Part shown: positions 43,531 to 53,891 of the stretch, piece after piece | Layout: the number at the start of each line of letters is the position of its first letter | How positions within the stretch are numbered: position 1 is the first letter of the stretch | Origin: Microbotryomycetes sp. JL201 | Lineage: Eukaryota; Basidiomycota; Microbotryomycetes | DNA length: 64,000 bases | Assembly (NCBI GenBank): GCA_033819885.1 | Contig: JAQYUZ010000011.1 | Coordinates: forward strand, 310,001 to 374,000 | Direction: 5' to 3' | The notes under the pieces: generated by a model | Told to the model about the DNA's origin: nothing | Databases searched by the model: none | What the model saw: the letters and a program-made list of their open reading frames with translations, nothing else | Program-made: the position numbers and the translations under genes

Positions 43531-45910
43531 ATGCTGCAGCGCACGGCGTTGCGATCGACGAGGGCGATAAGACACACCGAAAGGCGTCTCGCAACGTCGA
43601 CGAAGGTGCCAACATCGCCACGCGGGCGGAGCTTGTTTGACTTGAGTCTGATCGCGGCTGCCGGCGTCGCCGTCAGCGGCGCGTTGATCTACAGCAGCCA
43701 ACAGCGACAGAAGCAGCAGCAGCAGAACAAGATGAAGGACGATGGCCGGTCGTTCACCGTGCCAGTAGTCAGCCAGTGAGTCGCGATGTTTCCCCACCTC
43801 GGATGACGTCGTGAGCGCTGCACGAATGCAGGCTTGAAGGCATGCACTCTCCATGAATTGATTTGGATTGAGCAGTCACAAGAAAGCTGCCTACTCTCGG
43901 TCGCACCGCGCTGACGAAAGACTCTCAATCGAACAGAACTGGTGGACAATCGACTAAGACCTTGACACGTTTATCCCTGCACGAAACAAACATGCGACTG
44001 AAAGAGCACGAGGTGTCATACGCTGTACAGCGTAAAGGCAATCCAGTATTCCGATACGACACAAACTCGCTCCCGTCAAACTCGCCCATCGAAGACGACA
44101 GCTGCTGCGTTATCCTCGAGCGCGATCCCTCAGCGAAGACCAAGGGCGACCTCGTCTTCTGGGGAGTTTTTGATGGGCACTCTGGATGGCATACGAGTCG
44201 ACTATTGTCTTCGAGCCTCGTGTCGTACTGCGCTGCCGAGCTGGACCAGGTGTTTCGAGGAACTCAACCGTACTTAGACCTGCTGCAGGATCTTCCTGCG
44301 GACTCGGTCGAGCCAGCACTAGCTGCGGCTGCTGTATCAGGCAATTCGTCTTCATCGCGGTCCTCGCTTTGGTCGCTGTTTTCATCACCTCCTGCGGCGA
44401 AACCAGATTTGGACTTATACGACCCGATTCTGCAGAAGGCAATCAAAAATGCGTTCGAACGCATGGACAACGACATCAAAATGACGCCAATCCGAATGAT
44501 GGAGAAGCTGCGGAAAGAAGGCAAGCTCACAGGAAAGCCAACCCCGGACAAGGGCGCGATGGACGTGGCACAAAATGAGGGAATGCAGGCACTGCTTCCG
44601 GCTTTGTCTGGCAGCTGTGCCCTGCTCGCTTTCCTAGACGCCGGGCGCAATAAGTGAGCGCAAGCGCTGCCGCGGTCCTTTCATTTTGCTGACCCCCGCT
44701 TTTCACAGGCTCCACGTTGCGTGGGCGGGCGACTCACGAGCAGTCATGGGCACATGGGTTCCGGATGCATCAGGCGGCAAGTGGCGTGCCGAGGTGTTGA
44801 CAGAGGATCAAACTGGTAGAAACCTCAAAGAAGTCGAAAGGTTTGTCATGTGCGTGAAGTTGCTTCAAAAGCTCATCGGCTAACGTAACGTGCCGCCGGA
44901 CTTCAGGATGAAGAGAGAGCATCCAGAATCAGAGGCCGACACCATCATCTCTCGAGGGCGCGTTCTAGGTAGCCTCGAGCCAACACGAGTGCGTCCTGGT
45001 GCAATCGGATGCATAGAAGGAGAGCTGACCGCTGCCCCGTAAAGGCCTTCGGCGACTGCCGTTACAAGTGGCCGATCGGAATGCAAGAAAAGCTTGCTGA
45101 GGCTTTCCACGTGAGGCCGCTCGCATGGGGCAAAATTGTACAGCGCTAAGACAATATCCCTCACAGCCTGGATCCGTGCGAGGAAGACCACGGAACTACC
45201 TTACACCGCCTTACGTACGCTGCGAAGCGATAAGCTTGACACTGTGCTTGACTAACGCGAAGCCGTCGCAGGTTACGGCAACTCCCGAAGTGACGACGAT
45301 CGACCTTTCGAAAGGTCTCAGTCAGGTATCTCGAAAACCTCTCGCATCCTTCCTGCCCGTCTCGTCGTCTTCTGAGCCTCCAACGCCAGAGGCCACCCGT
45401 TTCGTCGTGCTCGCTACAGACGGCCTGTACGATCGACTCGATAATGACGAGATTGTTTCGCTGGTCGGAGCTCATCTTAATGGCGTTAGAGGTATTCAGT
45501 CACGGTCCCAAGTCTTGTCACACGTTGCTCCGCCTTCTTCGTCCGGACGCGTAGACTTGGGCCCGCATTTGACTCATGTTCCCAGACAAGAGCCTCAAAG
45601 GGGTGAAGGCTCGGTATTTACTTTCGAAGACGGCAATCTGTCGACGCACTTGATCAGGAATGCACTTGGAGGAGCAAAGAGGGAACAAGTGTCGGTCTTG
45701 TTGAGCATTCCAAGCCCGTTGAGCAGGAGGTATAGGGACGATGTGAGTGTCCGCTTCATCAATAGATCACGACTAGTATGCTGATCTTTGGGGCTTTTGT
45801 AGATCACGGTCACGGTCATTCTGCTGAGCGACCCCAGTCAGGCAGGCGAAGGGGCATCGGGAGGAGTATATAGGAGGGAAGACGATTCGCCTATCAAGGC
45901 GAAATTGTAA
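43531..45910 (+). CDS. PTC5: Mitochondrial PP2C-type phosphatase, pyruvate dehydrogenase phosphatase (Ptc5/PDP1)
   Basis: A 622-residue PPM-family phosphatase, predicted to reactivate the pyruvate dehydrogenase complex in mitochondria. Exons: 43531-43775, 43937-44653, 44709-44840, 44907-44988, 45045-45110, 45167-45214, 45272-45742, 45803-45910. The start MLQRTALRSTRAIRHTERRL is an Arg-rich mitochondrial presequence, followed by one hydrophobic anchor (LSLIAAAGVAVSGALIYSS). Catalytic motifs: SPIEDDSCCVI (metal Asp), VFWGVFDGHSGW, ALSGSCALLAFLD, HVAWAGDSRAVMG, RVLGSLEPTRAFGDCRYKWP and VVLATDGLYDRLDNDEIVSL. PGSVRGRPRNYLTPPYVTAT is typical of Ptc5. The first intron is 161 nt. A 57-nt intron (45215-45271) is in frame. 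The Ser-rich segment near residue 190 is an insertion compared with the catalytic core. Confidence 0.93.
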
Positions 45911-46094
45911 TGACAAGAGCCGTCGTAACCTTCCGCACCAGCCGTGGCGAAAATGTGCGAGAGCAGCAGAAAGAACTGATTGCAACCGATGACACAACAT
46001 GCGGAACACGATATGCGACTGAGTAGAGACAACAGGGAATAAAGAAACAAAAGTGAGGAAACCAAGCGCGATAAAGGTCTGCAGCATGAAGGTC

Positions 46095-48808
46095 TCAAGG
46101 CGACAAGTCTGGTATGGACCGCATGTGCTGTTGCTTGACAGTCCGCCTTCCCCCGAACGACTCGTGTCCAGGGCTCAGTGATAGACTCATTGCCTCGAAT
46201 GACCTCGCCACATCATCGTCTTCGCTCGAGCCAGAAGCGACGTTGAGACCAGGGACGGTCAGACCTGGCATGCTGCCGATCTTCATCTCTCCAGTGCGAT
46301 CGTCTTCATCATCCTCGTCATCGTCGTCCGAGCTCGATTCTGCGTCGTTTGACGAGCTCGTCATGGAAGAATCGTCGTCCGGCACCCACTCGCGATAGAT
46401 ATCATCAATGTAGCTCGCGCACATGGGTAATTTGAACGGGTCAAAAGGGAAGAACGAGTCCATCTCTTCGGCGACAAGCAATTGGCGTGGCGTCGATGCG
46501 ATGCTTTCGCCATTTGAGTTGGCGCGAATGGGCGGAAGGGGCGCATTGGTAGAAGGCGCGACGGACAAGCTTTCGCGGACGACCGACCGTCGGTTTGCCT
46601 CCATAATGTGGTAGCAATACATAAAGCTCGTCTTTTGTGCAATTGCTGCAAACTGGTTGACGACGGGCTGGGCGCACACCTGCAATCAAGTCGTCAAAAA
46701 TTCTGATCAATCGCAGAAACCTCCTGCCAACTTGCCTTGAGAGGGTTAAACGGCGAGCTGACGGCGCGCTTCAGAGTTTCTAATCCCATCATCCAGCGCC
46801 TGCCTTCGTCTACAACGAGCTGTTCATCCTCGTCTGGCTCATCCATCAAGTCGCCATGTCGGAAGCAGAACACGTAGAAAACGGCTTGCGCGACGGCGTA
46901 AAACACGGGCAGATCTGCTCCACCAGCCGTGCCAGGTTGACCAGTAAACAAGGCCAACTTGTCCATCTGCGCTTCCAGAAAGCGACAGAGATGCGTTACA
47001 ACCTTGCGAGTCATAGCTTGGTCGACAAATTTGGCGCGCGAAACGAACGAGGCCACGTAGCCGGCAGCTGCAACACGAGTGATTGCAACTGCATCGAGCT
47101 CGTACAAGGCGCGTGTCAGCAGGACACCGATAAAATGATCTGATGACGCATCGTCGAGCGAGGCGAGGTAGAACAGTAGAAACTGCGTATTGCGAGTACG
47201 GAAGGTCCTGAGCAGCACACGGTCGAAAATGTCGAGCAATGTCCGAAAGAGTGTCATGCGCTTCTCTGCCGCATCGAGCGAAGAGACTTGACCCGGAGTC
47301 GGTGTCGCCTCGCGCGAGCCATTTGAAGCGTCCGACGCGATCTCTGCCGTATATACCGATGTTATGTGCTCGAATACGACCTTGAGGATAGCGTCCAGTT
47401 TCGACCGATTGTCGAGAATCTTGCGGATGGCTGCCTCGGACATGCGCACGTCTTGCCTCGCTTTGAGCGCAGCCTCTTCATCGCCGACAGGGTCCGGCTC
47501 GTCGTCAGATGAAGCAATGTCGTCGACAAGATTACCCAAACTGTCGTCATCGCCATCATCGTCGCTCAAATCCGAGTCGTCGTCATCGCCTGCATCTTCA
47601 GCTGTCGGCCTATTGACCAGTTCTCGTATATCGACTGTGTCAGGTTCATTGCCGTTTTCCGCCATGATTTCTTCCTCGACATCTTCCCATTCCTCCGGCT
47701 CGCCTTGAATTTCGACATCAATGTTGAGAGCGCGCTCAATGATAAGAGCTAGTAAGTCTTCCGTCAGAGCTGGACAGTATTCTGTGACTGCGAGCAAATT
47801 ATCGATGTAACAGATTTGAGATGTTTTGGGTTCACGCTTGGCGGGAAAGTGTTGAATTAGCAGTGGAGCCAAGGACGTCGACAGCGTCGGGATCAGGGAG
47901 AGTAGCATGCGCAACAGAGAATGAAGGCGGCCGTAGATAAGTCTTCGCGTCATTGAAGGCAAAGCGGCTGGTGATCCTGCGGTGTAGGTGGAACCTGGAG
48001 TGGAAACACAAATCAGCGTTGTGCTTGTCTCGGCTCAAATTATAAACGCACGGTACTTGAATCCGCGGGCGCATCTGTCCAAGACTGATCGCAGCCACTC
48101 GGCACGAGCACTGACAAGCGCGCCAGTGAAGCGCAAGTAAGCGCCGACAAAGCTGTCGTCCATCGTTGCCCATGGCGCAGCCAGGATAGTATTTACAAGC
48201 GGCGCGTGTGACTCGTCCAATTGCGAGACGACATGCGTGAGTGACTCGAGCAGCATCCTCAAGCGGATCTGTGGCGCAGGCAAATCTGCTGGCGGAGTTT
48301 CTGCCGCGGGTTGTCCGTCGGACGAGGGCGACGAAGAAGGCAAGACAGTTCTGAACTCGGCGACGAGCTGATTGTAGGTTTCGCTGTTGCCCTGCATGCG
48401 CGTGAACAAGTTTCAGGTCAGTCAGACGACTGGTCGCACAAACGATGGAGCGCTGCCGCTGAGCTGCAACGACGGCGGCTTGCATACCTTTGCCCGTTCC
48501 TCGAAAGCATTTGCGACAAAGCTAAGGAACATGCGCTTCTTCCATGCTGCGCCTTCGGTCGAGTTTGCCCTTGTCGGCGACGGCAGCGGCTTTGTGGCGC
48601 GGCCCTGCACCTTTGCGCTCTCTGAGCGGCGCAGCGGGTGCGGGTCTACCACATCTGCCGTTCGAGGTCGCTTGGCGTGGCGCTGGTTCATCGTGGCGGG
48701 CTGCTGCGGCGGCAATTTGACGCGCTTGATCGACGCTCGCTGCAGCGCGGCCTGCGACTGGTGCTTGACGAGCGGCGGCGGATTGTGTGTCGTGAGCGTG
48801 TTGACCAT
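46095..48808 (-). CDS. RRN3: RNA polymerase I transcription initiation factor Rrn3 (TIF-IA)
   Basis: An 834-residue HEAT-repeat factor that bridges RNA polymerase I to the rDNA core factor in the nucleolus. Exons: 48808-48488, 48391-48052, 47994-46736, 46679-46095. Basic N-terminus with KRPRTADVVDPHPLRR; then MLLESLTHVVSQLDESHAPL, LRMLLSLIPTLSTSLAPLL, KTSQICYIDNLLAVTEYCPA, a long acidic loop (EDAGDDDDSDLSDDDGDDD), LPVFYAVAQAVFYVFCFRHG, SPFNPLKVCAQPVV and the Rrn3 signature FFPFDPFKLPMCASYIDDIY. Intron 46735-46680 is GC-AG (donor gcaagt) and its removal gives NPLKVC exactly as the family has it. The acidic loop probably holds phosphorylation sites that control growth-dependent activity. The start could also be a later Met (about residue 40). 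Confidence 0.93.
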
Positions 48809-49212
48809 CAGTAGCCTGTTTCCGCTGTCTGTATGTAGATCCGGGCAGTGGCCGGCGCGCTGTTAAATGTGGCGGTCTCGTTCAAAATGAAAGTGCCCAG
48901 TCCGTGGTGACAGGCACAACTCGCGTAGTGGCGGCAACCCCCCGCTGGACTTGAAAGGGTTTTCCAGACTGGAGCGCTGCTCGGGCGATCGCAAAATGGT
49001 CTCGGACCGCGTGTACAGGAAAAGGGCAAAGGCGCGCCCGAGAAGTGCGCAGCCGTCAAATATCATTACTGCAAGTCACGCTATCCATCGGACTTGGGCT
49101 GAAAGCAAAAAGACCCGAGTCGCAGTGACATTGCAGGGCGACTTGACCCCTAATGTAAGAATATGCCAAAAGACAGGGGGAACATCCAATCTCAAACTTG
49201 TGCAACACGGGC
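48809..49212. other. Spacer between glycosyltransferase stop and RRN3 start
   Basis: About 400 bases, presumably the RRN3 promoter and the 3' region of the glycosyltransferase gene. No motif or RNA gene recognised. Confidence 0.4.
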
Positions 49213-50832
49213 TCAAAAATCTATAGATATCACATTATCTATCCTTTCAAAGTCCACGCTGTCCTTTCGAGCATTGGCGACCCAATGCCACTCCGAACCG
49301 ACCCTTTCGTCGAGCCAACGGGCAATGATCCACTTCGTCATCCTGCCAACCCATTCATTTCGTGCCCTCACGTCAACTAGCATCTCTGAATCCCAGTCGT
49401 CCGATCTCTGAGCCAGCTCATTGCCGTGCGGCCGACTCAGCAACTCATCCATTCGACCGAGCTGATCCGTGGTCGGGACAAAGTTTCTCGCGCAACCTAT
49501 TTTTCCGTCGATAGCACGCCAGTTACGAGAAGCACCCTTGTTGACCTGGAATTTGTGGATGCAATCCGAGACGCTGCGCTGCAAATAGTCTGTCACAACA
49601 CGAGTAAGACAATGCCGATAGACAGCAGCCTTTCCTGACGGGCTTACGATTGAGCACGAGACCGTCTGGCGCCAAAGGCAGACCCTCAGATGGGTAAACA
49701 TCATCTTCAGGGTATATTTGGCGACCGAGAGAGTCCAAGACGACGTTTGGCTGCACTCTGTTGTCGATGACGGGAGGGCGGCAAGAGTCTGTTTCGCCGA
49801 ACCAGTCAGGTCAGTTAAGAGTCAAGGATTGAGCACAAAGAAGCACAGCTCACGTGGTCCATGCCACGATGCTCGGCCTTGTCGAAATTTTGAGTGCAGC
49901 CATAGTTTGCCGTAGGTCTTGAAGTTGACCTGGCTCTTCAGACGGGCGACGTGCATTTCGGTGACGAGCTCCGTTGCGCTAATGTCAAGCATACCGAGGT
50001 TTTGAAATGTGATCCTCGACATGGGCACGCAAGCTGCACCTTCAAGCAGCGCTAGCCGATTGTGCAGAGGAAACTGCCAAGCGCCACTCTCGGTTCGAAC
50101 AGGCACAATTGCGGACGAAGCAGGGGCGTCGACTCTGACAAACTCGTCAACATCAAAATGCGTGACCCATTTTGAATGTGGCATAGCGAGACGTTCACAT
50201 TGGCGAATAAGAGCGTGTTGCCAGGCATCGGCAACGTTCGTATCGTGGTCTGCGGCGTGAAAGATTTATTGAGATTGGCATCACTAAATCAGCAGAAACA
50301 CTCACCATAATGAAGCTCAATGAGCGTGACAACGCCACTTTCGAGCCACGGTCTCAACAATGTCCTCATCCGCTGCGACGGCACGTTGTCGAACAAGTAG
50401 AATTGCTCTGAAGCAAGCAGATAAAGCGTCAATCTGGTTCCTTGTCAAATATGGGCCCACGTAACTTACGGATACCCTGGAGAGAATGCCAGACGAGCCA
50501 TTCTACAACGAATTGGTGCTCATGAGACACGACAGCGCACACTGACGCGTTGTAGCCTTGGGTTGACGCGTTTGGTCTATACTCGAACTCTTTGATGCTG
50601 CTTGCCAGAACAAAAGCCGCCTCTTCATGCGGATGTAGGCAAGGGCGCGTACTGAAGCCGCACAGCCGCATCAGCCAGCGCTGGTAGAGCGAGCAGCCTC
50701 AAGCTGAGCTCACTTTGTTTTCGTTCCGAGCGAAACATTGGGCTCCAGCGGGGAGTGACCAGACAAACGCGAGAGTGACCACACAATAGCGACAGCGGCG
50801 AGACCAGCCAGCAGCCGTTTTGCAACAATCAT
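49213..50832 (-). CDS. Type II membrane glycosyltransferase, GT92 (DUF23)-like
   Basis: A 438-residue predicted Golgi glycosyltransferase. Exons: 50832-50714, 50651-50470, 50407-50306, 50249-49854, 49788-49648, 49589-49213. A short cytosolic start (MIVAKR) and a signal anchor (LLAGLAAVAIVWSLSRLSG) precede the catalytic part. Motifs: SVCAVVSHEHQFVVEWLVWH, QQFYLFDNVPSQRMRTLLRP, HSKWVTHFDVDEFVRV (DxD nucleotide-sugar/metal site) and LNHYLQRSVSDCIHKFQVNK, a histidine-tyrosine motif typical of GT92. GT92 enzymes are known as galactosyltransferases acting on N-glycan cores or pectic galactan; substrate here is unknown. The last 90 residues (WVGRMTKWIIARWLDERVGS) are family-like helices. All five introns rebuild conserved motifs. 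Confidence 0.85.
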
Positions 50833-51161
50833 CTGAGATGTTGCATCGGCATCACCATGTGATGAGGCGAGATAAGCAGAGAGAAGACCTTGCCTGAGCT
50901 CGACGAAAGCCAGATCACGTGATTTACCTTGATTCGCTTTGCACGTGCCATACGCGTCTGGCGCTCAGCGGAGTCGAAAAGCGGCGCTGAAAATCGAGGT
51001 CTGAGTCGGACAGCTTTCCATGCGCGGAACGGTCAATACCGGCCTTCGGGCCCTCTGGCTGACGAGCATCGCGCAGACTTTTTCAGGGCTGCACAACACT
51101 ATATGGGATCCCCTTCTTGCAACAGCTGCATGTACGTCTGTCTACCACACACGCGAATTAT
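50833..51161. other. Spacer between eIF3d stop and glycosyltransferase start
   Basis: About 330 bases between two minus-strand genes. It contains two CACGTG-like or TCACGTG motifs near 50914 and 50942 that could bind a bHLH factor. Nothing else recognised. Confidence 0.4.
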
Positions 51162-53279
51162 TCATGCGCCAGTTTCCGATCCAGCGTCGCCTCCCTCCTG
51201 CTCGAGCGCGTCCTCGTCGTCCGCTTCAAACGCGTTGGCCGGGATACGGTACAAGCGAATGACGGGCTACAGCGGAGTAACCTGTCAATTTGCAGCCACA
51301 CACAGCTGCTGATGCAGACGCTTACCTTGTTTGGGTCCTTGACGAGAATGTATTTGCCCTCAGGCTGCGCCAATACCAAGTCCGAGATAGTGCGGACGAT
51401 GCCCCAGCCGTTGGCCAAGTTAACATTGATTTGAGCAGCAAACTCTCGTGGCTTGTACCATTGAGTGCCGAGAATAGTGTGGCGCGACGAGTCGCGAGGC
51501 GAAGCACGAGAGACGTAACCCATCTTCATCTGCTCGGCGCCAGCAAGAATGCTCTGGACGGCCCAACGGGCGAGTTTACTTGAGTTGTTCTTCATTTCTG
51601 TGGCAACGACCGCACCGCGTTGCGAGTCGAGCTTCGTGCGCCAGTCGGGCGCACCGCCAGCACCCTGGGCACGCGAATCGAATTCGTTGAGCGTTTTGAT
51701 TGTGATGTACGATACATCGTCACTCGAGTTGCCGAGTCCCTTGACGAACGAGTCGACCTCCGTGCGAACCACAATCTGGACCTCTTCGTCCTCGTGCACG
51801 CTTAGGTCAAACTTACGGTACCTGTAGGCGCACGATGCGAGCGGTTCGCTCTCTTCGGGAGAGTAGAACGGATTGGGGTGTTCCAGATCCACACGGGACG
51901 ATGTGTCCTCTTTGACGACCTGGAACGCGAAGTTTTGGTTGATGTAAGTCGCCTCAAGAGACAATGACGAAGGTGTGTTGAGCGGCTCGCGCTCATTCTC
52001 TGCAGGCGGATCCACAGCGTTCTCGTTAACGGACGGGTAGTCTGTCGAAATCGCGCGTCAGCAGTGTCAGCAAAACCTTCCATGCATCTCTTACCGAAAG
52101 GACCTCCTTCCCGCTTGTCCATAAAGAGCTTGTCGCCCTCCCGCGTGAGGACAATGTCCCAAGGGTAAACGGTGCGATTCGCGCACATGAGCATGGCCAA
52201 GACTGAGTCCGTCGCGTAGATTTGTGCGCGGTCGCGGGCGGCAATCTAAGCAACACTCAATGTCAGCGTGTTGACATTAGCTGATCGTCACCAAGATGCA
52301 CCTCCTGAATGACAGGGTCGTCTGACGTAGTTGGGTTGTAACGAATGCGGTCGATAATCTGCAACGGCTTTTCGTTCTTGGTGTTGACGCGATCATATGT
52401 GCGGTCATACTCATACAAAAAGCCGTGCTGGGAGCTGTGCAGCCACATGAGGGTGAGCATGGTTACTATGTCGCAGGGCCTTGTCGAGAATACTGACATG
52501 GTCTCGGGTTCGTTCGTGTCGACCTCGAGGCGAAGCTTGGACATGCGGTGAAACTCGATCTCTTCGAGGACTTGCCAGTCCGGACCAACGACGACGCTGG
52601 CGTCCCTCGTGCGCTGCTCCTTGTTCCAGTCCCTATAGCCAAGTCTGCCTCCTTGCTGGCCAAACCTGCCGCCGCGTTGGGCATAGCGAGCATCTTGTCG
52701 GCCGCCGGGGCCCGTGCGCGTGTTCTGCTGGCCCGGACGCGTCGGCTGAGCAGCGAAGCGACCTTGCTGGCCTCGCTGGCCCGGCTTGTTGGCTTGGTTG
52801 GCACGTCCGAGAATGCCGCCGCCGCCGCCGCCCTGGCCCTGGCCGGCGCCGCGCTTTGCGGCGGTCGCTTTGCCGTCGACGAGCGAGAAGCTGGCCTCGT
52901 CTTCATCGTGGAAGTAAGCGAACGTGCCAGCACTCGCTGCGCCATATGCTTCCTTTGGCTCGCGGCCATATTTGCCGCCGCCTTGTTGTCCTGCACGGCG
53001 GTTCGAGGTGCCTGCAGCCAACTGCGCCGGATCGCCCTGATTCCAGTCGACGATCCTGCCTAGCTTGTCGTTCTTGGAGAAAGGAGCATATGGGATGCTT
53101 CACGCAAAGTACATGTCAGCCGCGACGCTTGCAGCACGAGGGCGACGCGTCGGCTGCTCCAACGAAAAAAGTCGCAGCTACGCGACTCACTCCTTGAACT
53201 GGGCAGGCAGGTGCTCAGCCGACGGGCCAAACCCAACAGGGTTATCGACGACGGACGCGATCAGGTCCGACAAGCTCAT
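51162..53279 (-). CDS. Translation initiation factor eIF3 subunit d (Moe1/eIF3d)
   Basis: A 597-residue eIF3d, the cap-binding peripheral subunit of eIF3; S. pombe Moe1 is the named fungal member, and S. cerevisiae lacks it. Exons: 53279-53191, 53097-52498, 52434-52302, 52245-52095, 52041-51326, 51266-51162. The start [20 protein letters not shown] and [18 protein letters not shown] are family hallmarks. A Gly/Gln/Arg-rich low-complexity stretch (about 60-155) comes next, then [97 protein letters not shown] and [17 protein letters not shown]. The acidic C-terminus is usual. The start is shared with PIN4 through a 180-bp divergent spacer. Full length. Confidence 0.95.
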
Positions 53280-53459
53280 GGCGGCGTGAAGATGGGAGAG
53301 CGGCGAGGATCCCCCATAGTCATTTGATGTCGAAAATACAACCTTGCAAATCAGATCAAGCGTGATTTCATCATATTCATCTGCATCTGACTTCCAGCCA
53401 CAGTCAGGAGAGCATCATCGGAATTTCCACAGCCGCTCTGTCTCTTGATTTTGCGAGCG
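53280..53459. promoter_or_regulatory. Shared divergent promoter of eIF3d and PIN4-type parvulin
   Basis: The two start codons face away from each other with 180 bases between. Both promoters must lie here. No TATA-like element is obvious. Confidence 0.55.
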
Positions 53460-53810
53460 ATGCCCCCAAAAGGAGGGTCCAAGGGCAAGAAAGGTGCAGC
53501 AGACGATGCTGCTGGAGCTGGCAAACTCAAAGGCGCCCAATCGCTCAAGATCAAACACATTCTAGCGCCATCTCACAGCAAGGCGATGGAAGCCAGCGCG
53601 AAGCTAGACGCCGGCGAGTCCTTTGACAAGGTCGCGAAAGAATACAGCACCGACAAGGTCGCACTCGGTTGGAAGCAAAAGGGCGAGCTGGACCCGGCGT
53701 TCTGGACGGTCGCATACGACCTGGCACCGTCGAGCAGCGACAAGCCAGTGCACAAGTACGTCAAGACCCCTTTTGGGCATCATATAGTCATGGTCGAGGC
53801 TAGAAAATAG
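53460..53810 (+). CDS. Parvulin-type peptidyl-prolyl isomerase, PIN4 (Par14) group
   Basis: A single-exon, 116-residue parvulin that catalyses cis-trans isomerisation of peptidyl-prolyl bonds, in the nucleus and in pre-ribosome complexes in other eukaryotes. A basic tail (MPPKGGSKGKKGAADDAAGA), typical of Par14, precedes the domain: SLKIKHILAPSHSKAMEASA, FDKVAKEYSTDKVALGWKQK, LDPAFWTVAYDLAP and VKTPFGHHIVMVEARK. It lacks the WW domain of Pin1 and the phosphate-binding Arg cluster, so it is the non-phospho-specific type. Length is close to human PIN4 (131). Start at 53460 because the upstream in-frame codons are not ATG. Confidence 0.93.
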   Translation: MPPKGGSKGKKGAADDAAGAGKLKGAQSLKIKHILAPSHSKAMEASAKLDAGESFDKVAKEYSTDKVALGWKQKGELDPAFWTVAYDLAPSSSDKPVHKYVKTPFGHHIVMVEARK

Positions 53811-53891
53811 ATACGCACAAAGTCTCGGGGCTAGTGTGTGAAATCAAGGCGCGCCGCGACGCGCCAAGTGACCTTTTGACATTGCGAAGCC

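Noticed and set aside
46681-46740. A 40-nt GT-AG intron in RRN3 with donor gtttct
   Set aside because: It would insert five residues (ASWQE) into the conserved NPLKVC motif; the GC-AG reading restores the motif exactly.
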